Part shown: positions 49,237 through 58,689 of the stretch, piece by piece
How the letters are laid out: the number at the start of each line of letters is the position of its first letter
Numbering within the stretch: position 1 is the first letter of the stretch
DNA from: Ornatilinea sp.
Lineage (GTDB): Bacteria > Chloroflexota > Anaerolineae > Anaerolineales > Anaerolineaceae
Reading direction: 5' to 3'
NCBI GenBank assembly: GCA_018433975.1
Contig: JAHDQE010000043.1
Coordinates: 89,946 to 153,945, forward strand
Length of the DNA stretch: 64,000 nt
Translations under genes and position numbers: made by a program
Notes under the pieces: generated by a model
Told to the model about the DNA's origin: nothing
Seen by the model: the letters and a program-made list of their open reading frames with translations, nothing else
The model's database searches: none

Positions 49237-49833
49237 TCAGAATCGCGCCGGGAACAGAACCGGCAGCAGTGAACCTAACAGAATCAACAGCAGCACAACG
49301 GCGATCATCAGCGCTGCCTTCTTTACCGGGAGGCGCATACCATAGCGCAGCGCAAAATAGCTCAACAACCCCGGCCACCCCCACAGTAATCCGAGCACTC
49401 CCAGCACCATGTAAAAATCTTTCCAACCTGCACCACCCATCTCCGGGAAGAGGACAGGGGAGATCAAGAAAATCAAAAGAGAAACCAGATTAAGGAGCAC
49501 CATCGGCAGGGCAGCATAGCCCATCCACAGCAAAAAATCTTCAAACCGTCCCCAGCCATTCAGCGCCCGGCCCACCACATAGAGCAGTGCAACCAGACCC
49601 AGCCAGCCTGCCAGCGTACCCAGAACCGTGTTCAACACCGCACCGCCCACACTGGCCGCTTCTGCCGAATAGGCCGCGTTCAGCGCGGACCAGACGGAAG
49701 AGCTCACCAGCAGTGCCGCTACAATCCCAAAGCTCTCCCCCCAACGGGGAGCCAGTACGGCGAAAGCCGCATTGGGGTGCAGTAAGAGGTTGCCAAACCT
49801 GTTCAGAACGGTTTCGTGATTTTTCTGTTCCAC
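49237..49833 (-). CDS. Yip1-domain membrane protein
   Basis: 198 residues with five membrane helices. The start (VLNRFGNLLLHPNAAFAVLAPRWG) and WGRFEDFLLWMGYAALPMVLL match bacterial Yip1-domain proteins. These are of unclear function. It lies 17 bp from the GNAT gene and 16 bp from the LLM oxidoreductase, all on the minus strand, so an operon is likely. Confidence 0.8.
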   Translation of the reverse strand: MEQKNHETVLNRFGNLLLHPNAAFAVLAPRWGESFGIVAALLVSSSVWSALNAAYSAEAASVGGAVLNTVLGTLAGWLGLVALLYVVGRALNGWGRFEDFLLWMGYAALPMVLLNLVSLLIFLISPVLFPEMGGAGWKDFYMVLGVLGLLWGWPGLLSYFALRYGMRLPVKKAALMIAVVLLLILLGSLLPVLFPARF

Positions 49834-49849
49834 AATTTTATTCCATTTC

Positions 49850-50767
49850 TTACAGTTGGGGCAGTACTTTCACGGCAATCTTTTCCAGCGTATCCAGATC
49901 ATCCAGATTAACCCACTGCAGCATGACCCGTTGTGCGCCCGCTTCTGCATAAGCACCAAGCTGGTCCACGATCTGTTCCGACGAACCCCATACACCCTTA
50001 TATTGTGCCGTTTCCAGCGTCATTTCCCGGACCTGCAAATTCCGACGCACGGCGCTTTCATCTTCGCCATAGATCAGGTTAAGCATGATCGAGCGAAACA
50101 CCGATTCCGGCGCCCGCCCCTCCGCCTGCACCAGACCGTCCAGGTAAAGGTTCTGCGCTTTTAACTCTGCCGGCGGAACGCGAGTGGCATTCCATTCATC
50201 CGCAATTCTCGCCACCAGCGGCAGAGTGCGCTTCTTTCCACCTCCTCCAATCAAAATCGGCGGGCCGCCGGGGCGCGCCGGGCGGGGAAGAAGTTGAGCA
50301 CCGCGCAGCTGATAATATTGTCCTTCAAAATCCACCGGAACCTCGCTGCGCAGCAAACGAGTGATGACCTCCACGCCCTCTTCAAAGCGGTCAAAGCGCG
50401 GTTTAAGATCCAATAAATCGAAACCAAACACGGTATGTTCCCGCTCCTGCCAGCCCGCGCCCAACCCCAAACGCAGCCGTCCGCCCGATAAATCGTCCAC
50501 ATCCTTCGCCATCCTGGCGGTAAACACCGGGTTGCGAAAGGAAACCGGACTGACCAGAGGGCCAAATTCCACCCGCGAGGTGTGATCGGCCAGCCAGGTC
50601 AATGAGACCCACAGCTCCAGTGCGTCTTGGTCCGGTGGCTGCCGTTGAGTAAAATGGTCTGAACGGAACAGCGCTGCATACCCCAGATCCTCAACCGCCC
50701 GTACCAATCGTTTCCAGCGATCCCAGGTCAGGCCATATTGTCCTTCAACGAAAATTGCCAGGTCCAT
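49850..50767 (-). CDS. F420-type LLM-class oxidoreductase
   Basis: 305 residues. Bacterial luciferase-like fold: VEDLGYAALFRSDHF, FGPLVSPVSFRNPVFTARMAKDVDDLSGGRLRLGLGAGWQEREHTVFGFDL, RPGGPPILIGGGGKKRTL and ADEWNATRVPP. These enzymes use F420 or flavin mononucleotide to oxidise or reduce small molecules; substrate unknown. Similar enzymes are frequent in Chloroflexota and Actinobacteria. Confidence 0.85.
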   Translation of the reverse strand: MDLAIFVEGQYGLTWDRWKRLVRAVEDLGYAALFRSDHFTQRQPPDQDALELWVSLTWLADHTSRVEFGPLVSPVSFRNPVFTARMAKDVDDLSGGRLRLGLGAGWQEREHTVFGFDLLDLKPRFDRFEEGVEVITRLLRSEVPVDFEGQYYQLRGAQLLPRPARPGGPPILIGGGGKKRTLPLVARIADEWNATRVPPAELKAQNLYLDGLVQAEGRAPESVFRSIMLNLIYGEDESAVRRNLQVREMTLETAQYKGVWGSSEQIVDQLGAYAEAGAQRVMLQWVNLDDLDTLEKIAVKVLPQL

Positions 50768-50796
50768 TTTTCCTCCATTCCATATTGCACAGGGAA

Positions 50797-51369
50797 TTAC
50801 CCGCTGTGGGTTTTATTCAGATCGTTCAACCGGTCCAGTTTGCGCAGGCCCACGGTCATCACTGCCGTCCAGGCCAGTCCCTTGAATTCTCCCGCATCCA
50901 GAGCTGTTTCCAGTTCTTCGCGGGTCAGAGTGAGCAGTTCCTGCTCCTCCAGGTCGTCAGGGCAGGAGGCACAATCAAACTTTACGCCGCGAGCCAGGTA
51001 AAAATGTGCGTTACCCGCACCGCGGTTGCCGTCCACCGGAAAATGCCCCAACTCAATCCAATTTGCAGCCGAGCATCCGGTTTCTTCCTGCAGTTCACGG
51101 CGGGCCGCCTCCAAAGGTTCCTCTCCGGGTTCCAAATAGCCGCCAACCGGTGCCAGAGTGGTTCCATCTACGGAATATTTTGTCTGGCGGAAAACCAGAA
51201 AGCGCCCTTCCTCCGTTTCCGCAAGGATATTGATAAAATCCGGGGTAATGATCCACGGCCAATTTTCAAGGACCCTACCATCCGGGAGTTGGATTGTATG
51301 GTCTTCCACCGTCAGATACGGACCGCATTGCAGAAGGGTACGCCGTGTGAGGGTCTTCCAGGGTTTCAT
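50797..51369 (-). CDS. Second NUDIX hydrolase
   Basis: 190 residues from ATG 51369, which has GGAAG upstream; longer starts exist. NUDIX box GGYLEPGEEPLEAARRELQEETG at ~82-104 is complete. The N-terminus LLQCGPYLTVEDHTIQLPDGRVLENWPWIITPDF is like ADP-ribose pyrophosphatases. Second enzyme of this class within 3 kb, with an ADP-ribosylglycohydrolase following at 52.9 kb, so the region may process ADP-ribose or related nucleotides. Confidence 0.85.
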   Translation of the reverse strand: MKPWKTLTRRTLLQCGPYLTVEDHTIQLPDGRVLENWPWIITPDFINILAETEEGRFLVFRQTKYSVDGTTLAPVGGYLEPGEEPLEAARRELQEETGCSAANWIELGHFPVDGNRGAGNAHFYLARGVKFDCASCPDDLEEQELLTLTREELETALDAGEFKGLAWTAVMTVGLRKLDRLNDLNKTHSG

Positions 51370-51518
51370 ATTTCTTCCAGGCATAGTACACTCCGCGAGC
51401 TTAAAATAATTGCTTAAGCATATCACACCCGTGCTGGATACACAGGTGTGAAATATCAAAAATTACCACCAGCCTGCGTGGCCGGTTAAAAAATTCATTC
51501 AAACGGAAATCGAGTTTT

Positions 51519-51752
51519 TCAGCGGCCTTTTTGGGTCAGATTACTGGCATCCGCCGCCTTTAACAATTCCGCTGCCAGTTGGCGAGCCTGATCTTCTGTC
51601 AGATAAATGTTGACTTCAGCGGCCTGCAAAATCTGCTCTTCTTCCGGGCAGGACTCAAACATCGCGACACAGATGTTATCCTCAAACTTACAGTCCTGCG
51701 GGTCAAAAAACACATCGACTTTCAGACTGTTTTCCAATAAGTAAACCGACAT
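51519..51752 (-). CDS. Small acidic hypothetical protein
   Basis: 77 residues from ATG 51752 (MSVYLLENSLKVDVFFDPQD...). Acidic, with two to three cysteines in DCKFEDNICVAMFESCPEEE and a helix VNIYLTEDQARQLAAELLKAA at the end, which is common in short Gram-positive proteins of unknown role. No family name. Confidence 0.55.
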   Translation of the reverse strand: MSVYLLENSLKVDVFFDPQDCKFEDNICVAMFESCPEEEQILQAAEVNIYLTEDQARQLAAELLKAADASNLTQKGR

Positions 51753-51894
51753 CCCGCGTTCCTCCAAAAACTTAAAGTGTCCGGCACATTTATCTTATTA
51801 TATCGCCCAAAAATCCCGCTGATAAGTTTATATGAAATCTTTCTACCGATCCTCGCTTTTAACCCGGTAACGCTGCTCACCGGAGCTATTGATT

Positions 51895-52869
51895 TTATAT
51901 CGGCATAGTTTTTCGGAAGCTGGAATACACCGATGTTACGGCAAACCCCATCCGGATATAAAGACGGCGGGCTGTTTCATTGTTGACGTTGACCTCCAGT
52001 GCGGCCTCTGCCAATCCTGCCTTCCGGAAGCGGCGCAGCAATTCCGCCAGCAGCCCCGCACCCAGGCCGCGGCGCCGGTAGTCCGTATTCACGCCAAACT
52101 GGAGCACCCATCCGGTGTTATCCTCGACCATACAGACTGCATAGGCTGCTCCCACGGTCCCATCCAATACCAGCAAGCTGAGATCCTGGCGAAAACCCTC
52201 CGACTCGGTAAATGCCTTTCGCCAGGTTTCCAACCCCCAGGCCGGAAATCCGGGACGATCACGGAATGCCGCCAGATAAGTTTTATGGAAAAGTTCTGCC
52301 CGCTCTGCGGACCAGGGCACAACACCCATTTCAGCGGGCAGAGCATATTCCGGAATCGTTCCGTCAAGGGGACGACGCATAGTCTCTTCGGCCAGGGTGA
52401 AATGATAACCAAGTGATTCGTAGAGCCGGAAGACCTTCCGATCCTGGTGCTCCACATCCAATCGCAAAATACGCGGTCGGGTATCTTCCCATCCGGCAAA
52501 CCGCACCCGGGCGCGAGCTTCCATCCACTTAATCAGATAAACGTTCACTTCCTGTCCCCAGGATGGATGTACGCAGTCTGCAAGATAAGCGCGCAGTTCA
52601 TGCCGAAAACCGTCATCCAAGGTGATCCAGGCCGCTGCTGCCAGCCTGCCGTCCGCGTCTGCTGCACACAGGCTGTCCCCCGGGAGGGTCCTCGCAGCAT
52701 TCTCCATCTCGGCGTAAAGCTTCTCAAATGGCTTTGGAGGAGGCGAATAAGCGAACGAAGCGCATTCCTTTTGCAGCGTATGGAGTGCCGGCGCATCAGA
52801 GAGTTCCAGCGGGCGCCAGAAAAAGCCTGGCAGGACGGGGACTTTCACCCCGGAATTACCACCTGACAT
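51895..52869 (-). CDS. Tandem GNAT-domain acetyltransferase
   Basis: 324 residues from ATG 52869 with a 14-bp overlap with the preceding gene. An N-terminal GNAT-like half (~20-165) and a C-terminal one (~180-320) with acetyl-CoA loop VNTDYRRRGLGAGLLAELLRRFRKAGL and VNVNNETARRLYIRMGFAV. Double GNAT proteins include aminoglycoside-, mycothiol- and peptide-type acetyltransferases. Substrate unknown. Confidence 0.8.
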   Translation of the reverse strand: MSGGNSGVKVPVLPGFFWRPLELSDAPALHTLQKECASFAYSPPPKPFEKLYAEMENAARTLPGDSLCAADADGRLAAAAWITLDDGFRHELRAYLADCVHPSWGQEVNVYLIKWMEARARVRFAGWEDTRPRILRLDVEHQDRKVFRLYESLGYHFTLAEETMRRPLDGTIPEYALPAEMGVVPWSAERAELFHKTYLAAFRDRPGFPAWGLETWRKAFTESEGFRQDLSLLVLDGTVGAAYAVCMVEDNTGWVLQFGVNTDYRRRGLGAGLLAELLRRFRKAGLAEAALEVNVNNETARRLYIRMGFAVTSVYSSFRKTMPI

Positions 52870-53629
52870 AACGCTCCCGGAAGGCATCTACAATTTCCAA
52901 CAAGTCTTCCGGCAGGCGGATGCGCGTAAAGCGTTCCAACTGCTCCGGAAGGCCGCCATAGAACGCTTCCGCGATCCCGCCGGAAATGCAGGCCATCGTA
53001 TCACTGTCGCCGCCCAGCGACACCGCTTTTCGGATGGCGTCTTCAACATTTTCCGATTCCAGAAACGCAATAATGGATTGGGGCACGGAGTGCTGGCAGG
53101 AAACCTCAAACGTATAAAATGGACGAATCTCTTCCAGAGTCTGGTCAAGAGCATATTTAAATCGTTTGCGGACCTCCGCACGAATTTCTGCTTTTGTGCT
53201 CCCGGTGCGGGCCAGATATACCGCCAATGCCACTGCCTGAGCTCCTTTGATGCCCTCCGGGTGATTATGTGTTACTTCAGCCGTTTTCCGCGCCTCTTCC
53301 AGCACTTCTTCAGCGGTGTCAAAAGCCCATCCCACCGGAGAGGAGCGCATCGCCGAGCCGTTTCCCCAACTCCCATAAGGGATATAAGTAGATGAAATCA
53401 ACCACTGCCGGAACTTGGAACCGTATCCCACTCCGGGAAAACGGCAGCCGAACTCCTTAATTGTCTCTCCATAACCTTCTCCCGTCAGAATAGCAGAAGC
53501 AATCGCGCAGGTCATCACGGTATCATCTGTGAAACGAGACAGCGGTTGAAAAAGAGGAAATTCTGTATTTTTAATCGGGTGGCGCTCATAAATCGACCCG
53601 ATAATATCTCCCGCAATCGCACCAAGCAT
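52856..53629 (-). CDS. ADP-ribosylglycohydrolase family protein
   Basis: 257 residues. DraG-like metal sites: GAIAGDIIGS near the start, RFTDDTVMT (~32-40), and GGDSDTMACISGGIAEAFYG near the end. It removes ADP-ribose from proteins or from small nucleotides. GGAGG 4 nt before the ATG supports the start. Translationally coupled to the GNAT gene that follows. Two NUDIX enzymes of ADP-ribose type lie within 5 kb. Confidence 0.9.
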   Translation of the reverse strand: MLGAIAGDIIGSIYERHPIKNTEFPLFQPLSRFTDDTVMTCAIASAILTGEGYGETIKEFGCRFPGVGYGSKFRQWLISSTYIPYGSWGNGSAMRSSPVGWAFDTAEEVLEEARKTAEVTHNHPEGIKGAQAVALAVYLARTGSTKAEIRAEVRKRFKYALDQTLEEIRPFYTFEVSCQHSVPQSIIAFLESENVEDAIRKAVSLGGDSDTMACISGGIAEAFYGGLPEQLERFTRIRLPEDLLEIVDAFRERYVRW

Positions 53630-54045
53630 TCATCCTCCAGAGCTTAAAAACTCGTAGAAAGCAAAACCTCAAAAAAACAAGAAAGAACAGCACTCCGGTC
53701 GTGCTGCGCTGGAGAGCTTCTACCTGCTTTTTGAGCTAGCATTGTAAAATGGGTCGGGCTTAATCGACATCCGGTCAGGATACCAAAATCCAACCGAACG
53801 ATTCACATTGCTCTATATTGATTCAAGCATAATTTTGATGGAAATGCAAACGCAACCGGTGGGAAGCGGCTCTTCTTCATCTTATCGGAGAAGAACCCTG
53901 AAGGTTCACTTCATCAACACCACCATCACGGATCCACAAAAGACATCCCGAATCAGCGAGAAAAACCTGATTTTTGATTCCCTGCAGCCAACCAGACAAG
54001 GGGATTTGCATTCCCGCCCGCTGCAAACCGCTGAAAATATCCATT
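53630..54045. other. Intergenic stretch, no gene seen
   Basis: No supported coding frame on either strand. It lies between the ends and starts of minus-strand genes and should contain the promoter of the ADP-ribosylglycohydrolase. Confidence 0.35.
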
Positions 54046-57000
54046 TCAGTATTCAAGATAGCCGGTATGAAGCTCTCCGCCTTCCAGTTTCTCCAAAAAT
54101 AAATCTACCAAATGCGGATCAAATTGAATCCCCGCCTGCTCGCGCAGATAAGCTTTTACTTTATCCGGAGGCCATGCCTTTCGATAAGGACGGTCCGAGG
54201 ATAATGCTTCCCATACATCCACGATCGCAAAGATCCGGGCGGCCAACGGAATTTCTTCTCCGCACAAACCATTCGGATACCCACTGCCATTCCAGCGTTC
54301 GTGATGGCAATAAGGAATTTCCAGGGCCGGACGCAGGAAAGAAATGGGAGAAAGTAATTCGTAAGCATACACCGGATGTCTTCGCATAACTTCCCACTCT
54401 TCAGGGGTCAGCGGACCGGGTTTGAGCAAAATACTGTCCGGGATGCCCATCTTACCAATATCATGCAGCAGAGCTCCCCGGCGGATGTGGATCATCTCCG
54501 AAGAAGGGATTCCATAAATCTTCGCCATTTGGAGTGTAATCTCGGTTACATTATCACTGTGTCCTTTGGTCTCCTGATCACGCAGTTCCAACGCTTTAGC
54601 CCACCCCTTCAGCGTAGTGTCATAAGCCAGCACCAGCTCCGTATTCGCCATTTGTAAACGCTCAAACAACCCGGCGTTGTCAATGGCAATCGCCGCCTGC
54701 CCACCCAGAGTCTCCAAAAAATCGACCCATTCATCCGTCAGGTCAATGGGCATACGGTTATAGACTTCCAAAACGCCTTTCAATTCACCCTTGGCAATCA
54801 CCGGTACGCAACAATAGGCCGCAAAATGTTCCACCTGTCTGATCTCCGGTGTAAGCAGTTCTACAGGAGGGCTTTGATCAAGATCCGGCAGGAAAAGAGG
54901 CTCGCGGCTTACGGCAACCGTTCCGGGCAAAGTTTTTCCAACACGGAAAGAAATGTCCGGTGAAAGCGCAGATTTAAAGCCCTGCCAGGACGCCAGGTCC
55001 AATTTCTGAAATGTAGCATTGTAAAGCAAAACATCCGCCGCATCGACACCAAGCTCGCGGCGTGTTTGCTCCAACAGAATATCAAGGATCAGCTTTAGAT
55101 CCAGACTGGCCGAGATGGCTGTATCAATGTTCCGCAAAGCCGAAAGACGCCGTACTTTACGCTTAATATCCTGTTCGGCACGGATTTGTTCAGAAGCATC
55201 TCGTTTGACGGAAGCATAGCTAATAATCCGCCCATGATCGTCTTTAACCGGAAAGATAATGGCTTCTTCATGATACAACGAACCATCCTTTCTCCGGTTA
55301 ATGAACTGGCCGCTCCATGTTCTTCCCGAAGAGATTGTATTCCAGAGGCGTTTATAGAAGGCCTCCGTTTGTAAACCGCTCTTCATAATACGCGGCGTCT
55401 GGCCCAATGCTTCTTCCCGACTGTAGCCGGTTACTTCACTAAAGAACGGATTGACATAAATGATGTTCCCCTCAATATCCGTCATAATGACTAGTTCTTT
55501 GGCTTGTTCAATCGCAGTCGCCAGGCGGAGATTCTCTCTTTGGGATTGAACGCGTTGGGTCACATCGTGGATAATGGAATACAACAAATTGCGTCCTGCC
55601 AGCGGGATCGGGCCACTGTACACTTCCACATGACGGATCTCACCATTCGCGAGGCGGTGCTTAAAAAGGAAATAATTGCGTTCTTCCCGTACCGCCCGCT
55701 GCTGTTCCGCAGCGACCTCGCCAGCATCCAGCATGTTGATCTCCGAGATGTTCATCCGTTTTAACGCTTCCTGTGTGTAACCGTAAAATTTTGAAGCCGC
55801 CAGATTGGTTTCTACAATCTGGCCATCAGCCGGATCAATGAGCAGCATAGGAGTATAGCTTTGTTCAAAAATGGCGCGGTAGCGATCTTCGCTTTCACGC
55901 AATGCCTTTTCAATTCGTTTCTGTTCAGAAATATTCTGAACAGCACCCAGGATTCGCGCCAGACGATTTTCCTTTTCATCCCAGATGGGCTTACCATAAT
56001 GCCTCACCCACAACTCATTCCCTTCTTTTGAAATGAGCCGGTATTCGGTGACCACAGGCTCATTACGCAAGAACGAATCCATTCGTTGGAGATAAAGACT
56101 TTCATCTTCAGGATGAACCAGACCCTGCTTGACCAGATTTCCTCCATCCAACATCTGGTTAAAATCGATCCCCGGTAACCCGAAACCGGAATTGGTAGAC
56201 CACTCTTTCCGGAAGGTTCCGTCCGGAAGCACCCAAATAGAATAGGCAAAATCGGAGATGATCTCAGAGATCTCACGGTATCGGCGTTCGCTCTCTTTAA
56301 GCGCTTTCTCCGCTGCCCGCTGCTCGGTAATATTTCGAAAAACACAGTGAATTTGCTGAGGGTTATCCCTGGAATCATAACTGACATTAAACGACGCCTG
56401 GAGATAACTTCCGTTTTTGTGAAGCATCTCAAATATGACATCGCAGACCTCTCCAGTGGATTGAACTAAAGTAAATTTTTCCCGGAATAACTCCTTACTT
56501 TCCGGTGACAGGAAATCACCAAACCAATGGCCGACAACCTCCTCCTGGCGATAGCCTAATTCTGCCAACCAGGCCTGATTAACCCTCAAAATATATCCTT
56601 TTCCATCCAGAGATTGGTAGCTGATCGGGGCGTGTTCATAAAGCAGCCGGAATTGTTCTTCTTTCTCGCGGATCTGAAGTTCAGCCTGTTTCCGTGGGGT
56701 AATATCCAGTGAGTACTCGATCATCTGAATGACTTCGCCTTCTGCATTCAGGATGGGATGGCCATGAACTTCCACATAATTGGGATTGCCAAGTGCATCA
56801 AAACAAACATGCTCCACAGTGACCGGCTGCCGGCTTTCTTTCACAATATCCAATGGACAATGATGTCCTTCCTGATCCGGGGAAATCGCCACATCATGTG
56901 TTACACAAAAGCAGGGCTTGAGCGCGGGATTAAACTCGGTATCCTTGGCCGCTTCATTTTCCAACTCAATCTTTCCATCTGCCGCATTGATAACAATGAA

Positions 57001-57765
57001 AGGATGGGCAAGCGATTGGATTACATTTTCCAAAAAATCCCGCTGGTGTTCCAATTCTGTTTCAGCCGCTTTCCGCTGGTTTTCCAGTGCGACCGCTCGG
57101 GATACAATCAACGCAGAAAGCAACAGAATACCTGCTAACCCGATCGCAGAAATACCCCCCACTTTTTGCCGCACTCTGGCAATTTCCGCATCAACCTCAT
57201 CCAGATACAACCCGGTGCCAATCACCCATCCCCAGGGAGCAAATTTTTTTACATAAGAATACTTGGGGAGAATCCGTGTCGCATCGTCCTGGTATTGCCA
57301 GAGGTACTCTACATAATCCCCTTCACTTTGCTGAACCGCATCAATAAACTCTTGAAACATTTTGACGCCATTGGAATCTTCATAATCTGATAAATCAACT
57401 CCCTCCAGATCCTGCCGGTAAGGATGAGCGATCAGAGTCGGTGTCATATCATTAATCCAGAAATAGTCTTTGCCCGTAGCCCCATAGCGCATCGCACGAA
57501 CCCGGTTCGCGGCACGCTGCTGGGCATCTTCCCGGGTCAGTTCTCCGGATTGTTCGCGGACATAATATTCTTCTACAATACTCCAGACTGCATCCGCAAG
57601 CAGACGAGTACTATCCTTTTTTTCCGCCAGGATATTATTTGCCAGAATCGGAAGAACCACGCCAAACAAAATCAAAATATAGAGAATAGCGGTCATTAAC
57701 ACAGGCAGCAAGATTCGAGTAGGCCACCCATCCCAGATTCTTTTAAGATGTTTCATGAAACTCAT
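54046..57765 (-). CDS. Cache-PAS(x5)-GAF-HD-GYP sensor phosphodiesterase
   Basis: 1239 residues. A membrane helix (~15-35), an extracytoplasmic Cache domain (~40-200; GKDYFWINDMTPTLIAHP and VIGTGLYLDEVDAE), a second helix (~210-228), five PAS segments (~235-860), a GAF domain (~870-1035) and a C-terminal HD-GYP domain (~1055-1225). HD-GYP shows HSDNV, HDIGK, and HHERWNGSGYP. Such proteins degrade cyclic di-GMP. It would respond to an external ligand through Cache and to redox, light or small ligands through PAS/GAF. No partner GGDEF gene in the window. Confidence 0.9.
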   Translation of the reverse strand: MSFMKHLKRIWDGWPTRILLPVLMTAILYILILFGVVLPILANNILAEKKDSTRLLADAVWSIVEEYYVREQSGELTREDAQQRAANRVRAMRYGATGKDYFWINDMTPTLIAHPYRQDLEGVDLSDYEDSNGVKMFQEFIDAVQQSEGDYVEYLWQYQDDATRILPKYSYVKKFAPWGWVIGTGLYLDEVDAEIARVRQKVGGISAIGLAGILLLSALIVSRAVALENQRKAAETELEHQRDFLENVIQSLAHPFIVINAADGKIELENEAAKDTEFNPALKPCFCVTHDVAISPDQEGHHCPLDIVKESRQPVTVEHVCFDALGNPNYVEVHGHPILNAEGEVIQMIEYSLDITPRKQAELQIREKEEQFRLLYEHAPISYQSLDGKGYILRVNQAWLAELGYRQEEVVGHWFGDFLSPESKELFREKFTLVQSTGEVCDVIFEMLHKNGSYLQASFNVSYDSRDNPQQIHCVFRNITEQRAAEKALKESERRYREISEIISDFAYSIWVLPDGTFRKEWSTNSGFGLPGIDFNQMLDGGNLVKQGLVHPEDESLYLQRMDSFLRNEPVVTEYRLISKEGNELWVRHYGKPIWDEKENRLARILGAVQNISEQKRIEKALRESEDRYRAIFEQSYTPMLLIDPADGQIVETNLAASKFYGYTQEALKRMNISEINMLDAGEVAAEQQRAVREERNYFLFKHRLANGEIRHVEVYSGPIPLAGRNLLYSIIHDVTQRVQSQRENLRLATAIEQAKELVIMTDIEGNIIYVNPFFSEVTGYSREEALGQTPRIMKSGLQTEAFYKRLWNTISSGRTWSGQFINRRKDGSLYHEEAIIFPVKDDHGRIISYASVKRDASEQIRAEQDIKRKVRRLSALRNIDTAISASLDLKLILDILLEQTRRELGVDAADVLLYNATFQKLDLASWQGFKSALSPDISFRVGKTLPGTVAVSREPLFLPDLDQSPPVELLTPEIRQVEHFAAYCCVPVIAKGELKGVLEVYNRMPIDLTDEWVDFLETLGGQAAIAIDNAGLFERLQMANTELVLAYDTTLKGWAKALELRDQETKGHSDNVTEITLQMAKIYGIPSSEMIHIRRGALLHDIGKMGIPDSILLKPGPLTPEEWEVMRRHPVYAYELLSPISFLRPALEIPYCHHERWNGSGYPNGLCGEEIPLAARIFAIVDVWEALSSDRPYRKAWPPDKVKAYLREQAGIQFDPHLVDLFLEKLEGGELHTGYLEY

Positions 57766-58001
57766 GGCTTTCCCGATGTCGTCAAAACCTTATCATTTAT
57801 TGCTGCAGAAATCAAATATCTTTTACGGTTCAAAGCAGATTGATTTGTCTACACAAGATCAGTTTAAACTTGATTATACCCATCTGCTACCTGCATCTCA
57901 AGCGACTTAACCTTGAATCCACCCAAACAGCCTCTACAAGACAATTTTGGAAGCTCAAACAGAACTGCTGCCGCTTCAAGACTGTTCAAAGCTTGAGGCA
58001 G

Positions 58002-58256
58002 TCAACTCGCAAGATAAGCCTCAAAGGTAATCTGCATACGATCTTTCATGTAACGTCGGATTTCCGCCGAGCCTCCTTGATCAACACCACCCGTCAGGGC
58101 CACTCCATCTTCTACAGCATAAAATTCGTAATAGGTCTGGTCCGAAAATAACAGAAAAATCTGATGCTGTGGCGAACCGGGCATGGAAGCTCTTTTCGTA
58201 ACCACACCGGTAATGGTTTTTCCGAGAAGCTGTTCAAGTACATGTTCATTTCCCAT
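58002..58256 (-). CDS. Small hypothetical protein
   Basis: 84 residues: MGNEHVLEQLLGKTITGVVT, then a strand-rich part with YYEFYAVEDGVALTGGVDQGG. Soluble, no cysteine, no recognised domain. AGGGTAG before the ATG. The 57766-58001 gap shows no feature. Function unknown. Confidence 0.55.
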   Translation of the reverse strand: MGNEHVLEQLLGKTITGVVTKRASMPGSPQHQIFLLFSDQTYYEFYAVEDGVALTGGVDQGGSAEIRRYMKDRMQITFEAYLAS

Positions 58257-58689
58257 GACTACCCTCTCATACTAAAATCCGACAAAAGCCGGAAAGAAAC
58301 ACTTTCTTCAAATTGTTTACTTACAGCATGGTATATTGTGTTGTTTTAATTATATTGACAACAGGATTTCAAAGTAGGTAGATACGCTACTTCTTTATAC
58401 TATTCCCCCCTTTTATAGGATCAAATCTTTAAAAGCACACCCGGGGCAACCTTTAACCTGGGGAACCAGCAGCAAAACATCCATCGGCTACCCATTCATT
58501 AACGGTGAACGAAAACAATCCCTTAATATCAGTCCGCTTTACCAAATCCGGAATATCCGCTTCCTCAAAAGTCCACTATAATTGAAACAACTATCCAAAA
58601 CAGCCCCCTGCATCGTTTTATACTTTGAAATTACGCAGGTTGCACTCATTTAGACACTAAATCATTTAAGAAAAATCAAGAATACTTTC
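58257..58689. other. Intergenic stretch before the MFS gene
   Basis: No supported gene. A TTGACA lies at 58355-58360, but the sequence at the expected -10 position (GTAGAT) is poor. It probably holds the promoters of the flanking divergent genes. Confidence 0.3.

Noticed and set aside
53808..54389. Plus-strand 193-codon frame
   Set aside because: Most of it is antisense to the HD-GYP domain of the sensor; no family pattern.
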